Assembly: GCF_034676545.1 (NCBI RefSeq)
Contig: NZ_JAUCBZ010000015.1
Coordinates: forward strand, 3,193,001-3,257,000
Direction: 5' to 3'
From: Pararhodobacter sp.
GTDB taxonomy: Bacteria > Pseudomonadota > Alphaproteobacteria > Rhodobacterales > Rhodobacteraceae
Length of the DNA: 64,000 nucleotides
The notes beneath the pieces were generated by a model. It made no database searches. It was not told where the DNA came from and worked only from the letters and a program-made list of their open reading frames with translations. Every line of letters starts with the position of its first letter. Position 1 is the first letter of the stretch. A program made the translations under genes and the position numbers. Below are positions 50,775 to 58,572 of this stretch, piece after piece.

Positions 50775-52865
50775 CTACCCGTTCAGATCTTTCAGCAACC
50801 GGCCATGTTTGCGCACCTCGGCAACGACCTGACCAAAGGTTTCCAGCCCCCGCGCCCGCAGCATCGGCACCAGTTTCAGAAAGGCATCGGCGGTGGCGAT
50901 CGTATCACCGATCGCGGTGTGGCGGGCCTCTTCCGGAATGGTGATCCCCAATCGCGCGGTCAAGGCATCGAGCGAATGCTGTTCCAACTGGCCATAGACC
51001 ACCGCCGACAACAGCACCGTGTCCAGAACCGGATGATCGAACGCTTTGCCGATCCCGGCCTCTTGTCGGCGCAAAAACTCCATATCAAACGGCGCGTTAT
51101 GCGCAATCAACACCGAGCCCTCGGCGAATTTGTGAAACTTGCGACCGGCTTCGATGATATCGGGCGCGCCGACCACCATGCTGTCGTTGATCCCGTGGAC
51201 ATCCGTGGAGGACGCCGGAATGGGTCGCTTGGGGTCCACAAGCGTGTCGAACACTTCGTTGTCCAGCTTCTTGCCGTTCACCAACCGGACCGCGGCGATC
51301 TGCACGATGGAATCGGTTGACGGCGTCAGCCCGGTGGTCTCGGTGTCGAAAACCACAAAGGTCAGATCCTCAAGTCTCGTATCGGCGACCGCCGCGTTGC
51401 GGGCTTTCGACAACAGGTCAAAATCATAGGTCACTTTGCGCGCAATCGGCGGCGGACGGCGACCCGCGCGACGCGCCGCACGGATCGGCAAGGCCACGGC
51501 GTGACGGCCATCCGGCAAGCTCTCGGGCCAGGTTTCGGTGCCATGCGTTTGCAGGATCGTATGCGCCGTCAGCTCGCCGGTGTCACGCCCCATCGGGTCA
51601 AAGAGCCAGCGATCAAGACGCCCCACAGACAACGCCTCGCCCTGCCACGTCAGACGCATCATCGCGCCGGGGCCGTCCTCTTCCGCCAGGATCATCGCGA
51701 AAGAGCTCGCCAATCCGTCGGCAGCAATCCGGCCAGCCAACCACGACCAAAAGGCGATGATCTCGAACCCGTCGACCTGCAGGATCAGGTCCGGGCCTTC
51801 GCTGGATAGCGTCAGGGTCTGGGCCTGAAATCTGGCCTCCAGCCCGTCCAGAAGATCGGCCGAGCGGGTGTTGACCAGTGGCCGCCAATCCGCCTGAATG
51901 CTGTCATACCGCGCACCCAGATCGGTGACCGCGCGGGTCAGGACACTGATTTCATCGCGCATGGCAGCGGCCAGATCCGGCACGTCTTGCGCGCCGTCCA
52001 GCTCGGCCATCACGCCGATCACGGTTTGCAAATTCGCCGCCGGACGGCGCACCCGGTCAAAGATTTCGGTCAGCAGCGCATCGCGCCGCGTGTGGGCGGC
52101 AATGTCTGCGGTGACATCGCGCAGCGTCAGGACATAGCCCGGCGCGATGCCCTCCTCGCGCCGCCGCAGCACCCGCATCCGCCCGGCAAGCAAGCGCCCG
52201 CCACTGACCGTTGCACACAGAAGATCCGACGCCAAATCCGGATCACCGGCGACCGACAAGCGGTCATAGGCATGTTTGATCGGCCCTTCGCGCAGGTAGT
52301 CCAGCAGCCGTCGGTCAAGTCCAGGGGCGGAACCTTCTCCCAGGATATCAACGGCTTGCCCATTGTAAAAAACCAGTTGATGCTCGGCGGTGCACAACAA
52401 GACCGCCACGGGAACATCCGCCAGCAGCGTTTCCAGCCGCGTTTTCTCGGCGGCCAGCCGGGTTGTCTCGCGCGCGACGGATTCCGCCAAGGCGCTGCGG
52501 GTTTGCGCCAGCGAGCGTGTTACCGCCGCCGCCGCCGGGGCCAGGTCACCCAGATAGCGCGCGGCGCTCGCCTCGGCCGCCAGATCATGGTCGATCCCCG
52601 CATGAACCCGCGCCCGGATCGCCGAGGCCAGACTGTCGATGGCGCGCGCCACATTCGCGTCGAACAGGAACCAGACCCAGACCACCAAACCCGTGGTCAA
52701 CAAGATCGCGATCAACCCCCCCTGGATGATTTCCGGCGTCGGCGCGTCCAGTCCGGCCCGCGCCATGCCAACCCACAGCCCTGCGATGATTGCGCCGATT
52801 GCCCCCGCCGCCAAGAGCGCGAAGAACAACAAGATGCGGATCCGCAGGCTGAGGCGATCAAGCAT
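50775..52865 (-). CDS. membrane PAS/degenerate kinase fused to DEDDh 3'-5' exonuclease
   Basis: 696-residue fusion. Two N-terminal membrane helices (about 9-34 and 48-68) are followed by a HAMP-like linker with coiled coil, a PAS-like domain (about 145-255, DVPVAVLLCTAEHQLVFYNGQAV), and a kinase-like helical segment (about 258-320) in which the usual phospho-acceptor His of H-E-x-R-x-P is replaced by Asp270 (FDRVRRPAANLQTV). The putative ATPase region (about 330-460) lacks a clear N-box. From about 500 comes a DnaQ-like exonuclease with all DEDDh residues: Asp507 and Glu509 (FDTETTG), Asp594 (HNAPFDMEF), His649 and Asp654. It overlaps the response regulator stop by eight bases and is the last gene of the acetate module. 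Related stand-alone exonucleases occur beside DUF294 genes in other bacteria. Confidence 0.88.
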   Translation of the reverse strand: MLDRLSLRIRILLFFALLAAGAIGAIIAGLWVGMARAGLDAPTPEIIQGGLIAILLTTGLVVWVWFLFDANVARAIDSLASAIRARVHAGIDHDLAAEASAARYLGDLAPAAAAVTRSLAQTRSALAESVARETTRLAAEKTRLETLLADVPVAVLLCTAEHQLVFYNGQAVDILGEGSAPGLDRRLLDYLREGPIKHAYDRLSVAGDPDLASDLLCATVSGGRLLAGRMRVLRRREEGIAPGYVLTLRDVTADIAAHTRRDALLTEIFDRVRRPAANLQTVIGVMAELDGAQDVPDLAAAMRDEISVLTRAVTDLGARYDSIQADWRPLVNTRSADLLDGLEARFQAQTLTLSSEGPDLILQVDGFEIIAFWSWLAGRIAADGLASSFAMILAEEDGPGAMMRLTWQGEALSVGRLDRWLFDPMGRDTGELTAHTILQTHGTETWPESLPDGRHAVALPIRAARRAGRRPPPIARKVTYDFDLLSKARNAAVADTRLEDLTFVVFDTETTGLTPSTDSIVQIAAVRLVNGKKLDNEVFDTLVDPKRPIPASSTDVHGINDSMVVGAPDIIEAGRKFHKFAEGSVLIAHNAPFDMEFLRRQEAGIGKAFDHPVLDTVLLSAVVYGQLEQHSLDALTARLGITIPEEARHTAIGDTIATADAFLKLVPMLRARGLETFGQVVAEVRKHGRLLKDLNG

Positions 52866-53295
52866 GGCGCGCCGCCCCGTCTGGCGTGGTCTGCTCGCCA
52901 TCGGGCGACGGCTCGCCTGCCAGGATCCGCCGGACTTCGGCGCGCAGGGCCTTGAGCTCGAACGGCTTCGAAATGAAGCCATCCGCCCCCATCGCCAGCC
53001 CCTTTCGCCGCTCCATCGCCGAGCCGCGCGCCGTCATCATCAGGATTTTGACGTCGTTCAAACTGGCATCCATGCGCACATTCTGGCAGATTTCATAACC
53101 CGAGACCTCGGGCAGCATCACATCCAGCAGCACCAGATCGGGGCGCATCTCGCGGATCAGGTCAACAGCCCCCGCCCCGGTCGCGATACGCTTTTGCGAA
53201 TATCCTTCGCGGGTCATCAAATAGTCGAGGGCGATGGCGATGTTGTCTTCGTCCTCGATGACCAGGATGGATTTAGGTGTTGTCGCCTCGCTCAT
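52858..53295 (-). CDS. single-domain response regulator (CheY-like)
   Basis: 145-residue receiver protein without an output domain. Acidic pocket Glu14-Asp15, phospho-acceptor Asp58 (DLVLLDVMLPE), Thr88 (ILMMTARG) and Lys110 (GFISKPF) are all present. A short basic/acidic tail follows. The start at 53295 lies inside the 3' end of the preceding gene (23-base overlap), and its end overlaps the exonuclease start. Its kinase is not obvious, since the adjacent kinase-like protein lacks the His; it may receive phosphate from another kinase. Confidence 0.93.
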   Translation of the reverse strand: MSEATTPKSILVIEDEDNIAIALDYLMTREGYSQKRIATGAGAVDLIREMRPDLVLLDVMLPEVSGYEICQNVRMDASLNDVKILMMTARGSAMERRKGLAMGADGFISKPFELKALRAEVRRILAGEPSPDGEQTTPDGAARHA

Positions 53296-53824
53296 GTCGT
53301 ATCTCCTCACCCACCGCGCACGCCGTGTTCAAGACGGCATCGTCGGCCTCTAACGCGCGCCAGCTCGCCCCCTCCAGCGTTCCGTCCGCATTCAATTCAA
53401 CGCCCTCCACCAGATCGACGCGCGCATTGTTGTCGCAATCAAACACCATGCCCGCGACGCGGATCGGCTCCCATCGCCCGATCAGCACCACCTGCGTCAT
53501 GACCAACCCGGGCTGCGCCGGATGGATGTGGGTTTGCGATTGATCAATGGCAATCAAGCGCGTGATCTGGGGCCAGATATAGGTCCAGGGTCGATAAAGG
53601 ACGCTTTGCTGATTGTGCGAGGCCAGGCGCATCTGTGGCGACCCCTCGACCGTCCGCGTGGGCCAAGTATATTCGGACCAAACGGTAAAGCCGACCATGC
53701 CCAGAGCGACTGTCGCCGGATAGACCCAGCGTCCCAGCCGTTGCCCGGTTAGCCGGTTCAACAGCATGACAACGCCCATCAATCCGAAGCCGGTTGCAAA
53801 TGCGCCCACGAAATCAATGATCAT
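53273..53824 (-). CDS. hypothetical membrane protein
   Basis: 183-residue protein that I do not assign to a named family. Two hydrophobic segments at the N-terminus (IIDFVGAFATGFGLMGVVMLL and VYPATVALGMVGFTVW) suggest a two-span anchor. The remaining 110 residues face one side and include TYIWPQITRLIAIDQSQTHIHP and a late acidic stretch. The start ATG 53824 has AGGAGAGACA upstream. It is tightly packed between the DUF294 gene (36-base gap) and the response regulator (overlap), so it probably belongs to the acetate-sensing module. Confidence 0.82.
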   Translation of the reverse strand: MIIDFVGAFATGFGLMGVVMLLNRLTGQRLGRWVYPATVALGMVGFTVWSEYTWPTRTVEGSPQMRLASHNQQSVLYRPWTYIWPQITRLIAIDQSQTHIHPAQPGLVMTQVVLIGRWEPIRVAGMVFDCDNNARVDLVEGVELNADGTLEGASWRALEADDAVLNTACAVGEEIRHERGDNT

Positions 53825-53860
53825 TGTCTCTCCTTTTTGCACTCAGGCTGTGGGGCGTGG

Positions 53861-55687
53861 TCACCCCAACGCACCCGCGCGTTGCCCGAGGGCCGATTGC
53901 ATGGTGCGCACGACAACGAAAGCGTCGCGCAAATGGCTACGCTCGAAATCGGACAAATCTGACGGCGCCAGGAAGTTGTCCGGTTTGCGACCCGATTTGA
54001 CCAAGGCCGCCTGCCCTTCGAGGCGCAGCCGCGCGATCAGGTCATAGGCCTCGATCAAGTCTCGGGCACCCGACACCGACACCACACCCGCGTATTCAGC
54101 CGCAAGGATGCGGGCGCGGGTATTGACCTCGGTCAACCTGCCCTGCAACGCATAGATGCGGGCCAGATCCGCAATCGGCACCACACCGTTGAGCTTCATG
54201 TCGATGTGGTTCTTGTACTCGCCCGAGCGGATGGTGCTGAAGCCGCGCAACAAGCCCAGCGGTGGCTGATGCTTGAGCGAATTCGAGATCATATGCGCGA
54301 CGAAAATCGAGTTTTTCGAGGCATTGGCCAGCGTTTCCGCCTGCAGGTCGCGAAACAGCCGGGTTTGTCCGCCGATCGGCCGCAGATCGAACATCACCGA
54401 GGCCAGCATTTGCGCCTCGTGACTGGGCGAGGCGACCCAGTTCTGAAAATAGCGCCGCCAAATGCTGACGGGCTGGCACCAGCGATCGGCCGTGGCCATC
54501 ATGTCGCCGGGGCAATAGAAATAACCGGCCTTGTCCAACCCATCCGAGACGAATTTGGCGAGCGCCTTGAAATATGGCATGTCGTCGGGCGTGACGGAGT
54601 CGTCCAGGATCAGGCAATTGTCCTGATCCGAGACGCCGGTTTGCTCCTGGCGCCCCTGCGATCCACAGGCCAGCCACAGATAGGGCACCGGCGGTTCCCC
54701 CAATTTGGCCTCGGCCAGTTTCAGCAGGCGACGCGTCACCGTGTCGGCGACATCGGTGATCAGTCGTGTCACCACCTCATGCGCGTTGTTCGAGGTCACC
54801 AGTTGTTGCAGGAGTTTCGGAATGCGGGCGGTGACTTTGGCCATTTCCTCGGCCGAATTCGACACCGCCGCATCGCGTACCAATTGCGCCGAGCTGACGG
54901 CCTGAAACCGTGTGAGGTCAGTCTGGGTGACGATGCCTTTGAGCTTGCCGTCGAAAACCACCGGAATATGGCCGATCCGCCGCTCCAACATCGTGTGAAG
55001 AATGTCAGAGCCCAGAGAGTCCGGGCTTAGCGCAAGGGGATCAACCGTCATCACCGTGCTGACGGCGGTATCGCCGCTCAGACCCTCGGCCAGCACGCGG
55101 AACGCAAGGTCACGGGTGGTGAGGATCCCGAGCAAGGTGCCATCGACGGTCACCGCAAGGCTGGAAATGCGGTTGTCGCGCATCAGTTTCGCCGCATCGG
55201 TGATGCTGGCGTCGGGCGTCACCGTGATCGGCTTGCGTGCCATCAGGTCCGACACTTTCAGCGTGCTCAGGTCGTTGGTCCGCGTTTCAGACGGGCGGGA
55301 TCGGTTGAACAGCCGCTCGAATGCCGCAAAGCGCGCCATCAGGCGGTGCAACTCATCCTCGGGCAGAAGCAACACGACAGAGGCCTCGGTGGTGCGCGCC
55401 GTGGTCACGGCCAGCCCGTCACGCAGCAAGCCCCGTTCGCCAAACGTGTTGCGCGGCCCGAGGATCGACACGACAACGCCGTTGATATCCGAAATCTCGA
55501 CCGTGCCGCGCTCGATCAGATAGATGCCGTCCAACGGCTCGCCGGTGGCATAGATTTCCGTGTCGGCGGGATAGTCCCTGCGGCTGAAAAAACCGGCGAC
55601 TTGCGCCAATTCATCCTGAGGCAGGCTGTCATACGGGTGTACCGTTTCCAGGAAAGCGATCAACGTTTCGATCTGCGGATCCATCAT
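53861..55687 (-). CDS. cNMP-binding/CBS/DUF294 nucleotidyltransferase-like protein
   Basis: 608-residue multi-domain regulator. An N-terminal cyclic-nucleotide-binding fold (about 20-130, YPADTEIYATGEPLDGIYLIERGTVEI, FGERGLL) is followed by two CBS repeats (about 150-270, VSDLMARKPITVTPDASITDA), a DUF294 putative nucleotidyltransferase domain with the GSQGRQEQ...DQD motif (about 370-395), and a C-terminal DUF294_C helical domain. Relatives are encoded next to the same symporter family and Acs, and may sense nucleotide pools or protein modification. It probably regulates the transporter or Acs (inference). Confidence 0.92.
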   Translation of the reverse strand: MMDPQIETLIAFLETVHPYDSLPQDELAQVAGFFSRRDYPADTEIYATGEPLDGIYLIERGTVEISDINGVVVSILGPRNTFGERGLLRDGLAVTTARTTEASVVLLLPEDELHRLMARFAAFERLFNRSRPSETRTNDLSTLKVSDLMARKPITVTPDASITDAAKLMRDNRISSLAVTVDGTLLGILTTRDLAFRVLAEGLSGDTAVSTVMTVDPLALSPDSLGSDILHTMLERRIGHIPVVFDGKLKGIVTQTDLTRFQAVSSAQLVRDAAVSNSAEEMAKVTARIPKLLQQLVTSNNAHEVVTRLITDVADTVTRRLLKLAEAKLGEPPVPYLWLACGSQGRQEQTGVSDQDNCLILDDSVTPDDMPYFKALAKFVSDGLDKAGYFYCPGDMMATADRWCQPVSIWRRYFQNWVASPSHEAQMLASVMFDLRPIGGQTRLFRDLQAETLANASKNSIFVAHMISNSLKHQPPLGLLRGFSTIRSGEYKNHIDMKLNGVVPIADLARIYALQGRLTEVNTRARILAAEYAGVVSVSGARDLIEAYDLIARLRLEGQAALVKSGRKPDNFLAPSDLSDFERSHLRDAFVVVRTMQSALGQRAGALG

Positions 55688-55711
55688 ACACCTGCGTACT
55701 TGACTTGGGGT

Positions 55712-55736
55712 AGAGGGGCGCGGGCAGCGCCCCTCT
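55712..55736. other. hairpin between symporter and DUF294 genes
   Basis: Perfect 9-bp stem AGAGGGGCG (55712-55720)/CGCCCCTCT (55728-55736), 7-base loop, in the 67-base gap after the symporter gene. With no U-run on the minus strand it looks like an mRNA-end stabiliser or attenuator rather than a full terminator, and may set different levels of the flanking genes. Confidence 0.5.
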
Positions 55737-55754
55737 TTGTGATAAAGCCGTGGC

Positions 55755-57521
55755 TCAGTGCGCCTGGGCGCCACCGGCACCGCGTGGCACGCGGATCGAT
55801 TCCACCAGTTCCTGGATCTCTTTCGGAGCGGGCTTGGTCATCGCCAGAACGATGTAGGCCACCAGGAAGTTCAGGACCGCCGCAACCGAGCCAAACGAGG
55901 CCGGCGAGATGCCGAACAGCCAGTTTGCCGCGTTGTTCTCCAGCATGTTGGTGCCGGGGATGAAGAACCAGCCCACATAGGTGAAGATGTAGACCGCTTC
56001 GACGATCAAACCGACGAGCATACCCGCGACCGCACCGGTCGAGTTCATGGTCTTCGAGAAGATGCCCATCATGATGGTCGGGAACAGCGATGCTGCTGCC
56101 AGACCGAAGGCAATCGCCACGACCTGCGCCGCAAAGCCCGGAGGGTTGAGCCCGAGGATCGTCGCGACCAGGATCGCCACGGCCATCGACAGACGCGCCG
56201 CCAGCATTTCACCCTTTTCCGAGATGTTCGGATTGATCACCGACTTGATCAGGTCATGCGAGACCGCCGACGAGATGGCCAGCAACAGACCTGCCGCCGT
56301 CGACAGCGCCGCTGCCAGACCACCGGCCGCGATCAACGCGATCACCCAACCCGGCAGTTGCGCGATTTCAGGGTTCGCAAGAACCAGAATATCGCGGTTG
56401 AAGTTGACGACTTCGTTGCCGTTCCAGCCACGCTCTGCTGCCGTAGCGGCAAAAGCGTCGGAGGGGTTGTAGTACTGGATCAGGCCGTCGCCGTTCAGGT
56501 CCTCGAACCCAAGGAGACCGGTGTGCTCCCAGTTGTGCATCCAGTCAGGCCGCGCATCATAGGCAAGCGACGGCTGATCAATCCCGTTCGGGTAGATCGT
56601 GGTGATGATGTTCATGCGCGCCATCGCACCAACCGCCGGAGCAACCGTGTAGAGCAGTGCGATAAACACCAATGCCCAACCCGCCGACGCACGCGCATCC
56701 GACACTTTCGGCACGGTGAAGAAGCGGATGATGACGTGTGGCAGACCCGCCGTACCGATCATCAGCGACAGGGTAAACAGAACCATATCGAGGGTGTTCG
56801 AGTGATGCTCGGTGTAGGTGCGGAAGCCCAGATCGGTCAGCAGACCATCAAGATTTGCCAACAGCGGCATACCCGACGCGTCATTGCTGAACAGGCCGAT
56901 TTGCGGCAGGAAGCTGCCGGTCAGGTTCAGCGAGATGAAGATCGCCGGGATGGTATAGGCCACGATCAGCACGCAATACTGCGCAACCTGCGTGTAGGTG
57001 ATGCCCTTCATGCCGCCAAGAACCGCATAGACAAACACGATTCCCGAGGCGATCCACAGGCCGGTCGAGCTGCTGACTTCGAGGAAGCGCGAGAACGCAA
57101 CGCCGGCACCCGCCATCTGGCCAATCACATAGGTGATCGAGATGGTCAGCAAGCAGACAACGGCCACAATGCGCGCGGTTTGGCTATAGAACCGGTCACC
57201 GATAAAGTCCGGAACCGTGAAACGGCCGAATTTGCGCAGGTATGGCGCCAACAGCAGTGCCAACAGCACATAGCCGCCGGTCCACCCCATCAGATAGGTC
57301 GAGTTGTCATAGCCAACGAAGGCGATGATACCGGCCATCGAGATGAACGACGCGGCCGACATCCAGTCCGCGGCGGTCGCCATCCCGTTCAGAACGGGGT
57401 GCACCCCACGGTTGGCGGCATAGAATTCTGATGTTGAGCCTGCACGGGCCCAAATCGCGATACCGATGTAGAGAGCGAACGACGCGCCCACCACGATCAG
57501 ATTGAGTGTGAATTGATCCAT
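55755..57521 (-). CDS. sodium:solute symporter, acetate-permease-like (VC_2705 family)
   Basis: 588-residue SSS-family transporter with about 13 membrane helices (LNLIVVGASFALYIGIAIW to the end) and the family segment EFYAANRGVHPVLNGMATAADWMSAASFISMAG. It belongs to the branch always encoded with a DUF4212 subunit, unlike E. coli ActP, which pairs with a DUF485 protein. It takes up acetate or similar short organic acids with sodium (inferred from family and the acs neighbour). It lies 15 bases after the DUF4212 gene. Confidence 0.94.
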   Translation of the reverse strand: MDQFTLNLIVVGASFALYIGIAIWARAGSTSEFYAANRGVHPVLNGMATAADWMSAASFISMAGIIAFVGYDNSTYLMGWTGGYVLLALLLAPYLRKFGRFTVPDFIGDRFYSQTARIVAVVCLLTISITYVIGQMAGAGVAFSRFLEVSSSTGLWIASGIVFVYAVLGGMKGITYTQVAQYCVLIVAYTIPAIFISLNLTGSFLPQIGLFSNDASGMPLLANLDGLLTDLGFRTYTEHHSNTLDMVLFTLSLMIGTAGLPHVIIRFFTVPKVSDARASAGWALVFIALLYTVAPAVGAMARMNIITTIYPNGIDQPSLAYDARPDWMHNWEHTGLLGFEDLNGDGLIQYYNPSDAFAATAAERGWNGNEVVNFNRDILVLANPEIAQLPGWVIALIAAGGLAAALSTAAGLLLAISSAVSHDLIKSVINPNISEKGEMLAARLSMAVAILVATILGLNPPGFAAQVVAIAFGLAAASLFPTIMMGIFSKTMNSTGAVAGMLVGLIVEAVYIFTYVGWFFIPGTNMLENNAANWLFGISPASFGSVAAVLNFLVAYIVLAMTKPAPKEIQELVESIRVPRGAGGAQAH

Positions 57522-57536
57522 CTGTCCCCTGATCCC

Positions 57537-57794
57537 TTATTGCTCGTCAACGCCGAATTCGCGGTCGATCTTGTTCATGCGCGCGGCATAAAAGAAGATC
57601 AGGACCAAGAACACCAGGATCGAGCCTTGCTGCGCGAACCAGAAGCCGAGGTCGGTGCCGCCGATTGCGATGCCCGAAAGCATCGGACGAAGAAGAATGC
57701 CGAAACCGAATGAAGCAAGGGCCCAGATCACCAGGCAAATGGTGATGAGCCGGATATTCGCGGACCAATAGGCGGTCGCTGATTTGTCAGACAT
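57537..57794 (-). CDS. DUF4212 small subunit of the symporter
   Basis: 85-residue protein with two membrane helices (LITICLVIWALASFGFGILL, GSILVFLVLIFFYAARM). DUF4212 proteins are the partners of VC_2705-type symporters. The signature segment YWSANIRLI is present. It begins 93 bases after adk; a GGCATCCC-type hairpin (57822-57841) lies in that gap, perhaps marking a processing or attenuation point. Confidence 0.95.
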   Translation of the reverse strand: MSDKSATAYWSANIRLITICLVIWALASFGFGILLRPMLSGIAIGGTDLGFWFAQQGSILVFLVLIFFYAARMNKIDREFGVDEQ

Positions 57795-57887
57795 GGTAGT
57801 CCTCCCGTTTTCCCCACTGCCGGCACCCCGCCCGGGATGCCCGCGTCTTGTTGTTCAATCACCTCGCCCCGCGGACAACGCAATTGA

Positions 57888-58568
57888 TCAGGCTGATACC
57901 TGCGTCACAACCGCATCGAGATCGGCGGCGATGGTCTCAATGGCGGACATGCCATCGACCGTGCGCAGAACTCCGCGGGTCTCGTAATACGCAATCAGCG
58001 GTGCCGTTTGCGCGTGGTACGCCGTCAGTCTGGCCCCCACGGTTTCGGCGTTATCGTCAGCACGGCGCTTGAACTCCGTACTTCCGCATTTGTCGCAGGT
58101 TCCGGCGTTCACCGGCTGCTTGAAACTGTCGTGATACCCTTCGCCACAGGACCCGCAGGTGTAGCGCCCCGAGACCCGCTCGACCATGGCCGCATCATCC
58201 ACCTCGATGGAGACCGCGGCGCTGATTTTCAGGTCTTGCTCGGCCAGCAAGGCATCCAGCGCCTCGGCCTGACCCGGCGTGCGCGGGAACCCGTCAAGGA
58301 TCACGCCCTTGGCGGTGTCGGGCTCGGTCAAGCGATCCTTGAGGATCGCCAGAACGATCGCATCCGAGACCAGTTCACCCGCTTCCATAACCGCCTTTGC
58401 GGCTTTGCCCGCCTTGGTGCCAGCCGCCACGGCGGCGCGCAGCAGATCGCCGGTCGACAATTGCACCAGCCCGAACTTTTCTTCGAGCATCCGGGCCTGC
58501 GTGCCCTTGCCGGCCCCCGGAGGGCCCAGCAAGATCAGAACGGTCGGATGAGTCATGTGGTTGGTCAT
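57888..58568 (-). CDS. adk: adenylate kinase, zinc-type LID
   Basis: 226-residue long-form adenylate kinase. P-loop GPPGAGKGT (15-23), STGDLLRAAV, DGFPRTPGQAEAL and a LID domain with four cysteines (CGSCGEGYH and CDKCGS) that probably bind zinc. It converts AMP plus ATP into 2 ADP. Its gene starts 4 bases after acs, fitting the AMP made by Acs. It may be a second copy besides the one usually found in the ribosomal-protein cluster; that cannot be tested here. Start 58568 is chosen, with 58556 as an alternative. Confidence 0.95.
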   Translation of the reverse strand: MTNHMTHPTVLILLGPPGAGKGTQARMLEEKFGLVQLSTGDLLRAAVAAGTKAGKAAKAVMEAGELVSDAIVLAILKDRLTEPDTAKGVILDGFPRTPGQAEALDALLAEQDLKISAAVSIEVDDAAMVERVSGRYTCGSCGEGYHDSFKQPVNAGTCDKCGSTEFKRRADDNAETVGARLTAYHAQTAPLIAYYETRGVLRTVDGMSAIETIAADLDAVVTQVSA

Positions 58569-58572
58569 GCGG

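Noticed and set aside
55758..57431. 557-codon plus-strand frame opposite the symporter gene
   Set aside because: Composition (runs of Arg, Gln and His) and lack of motifs mark it as a shadow of the membrane protein.
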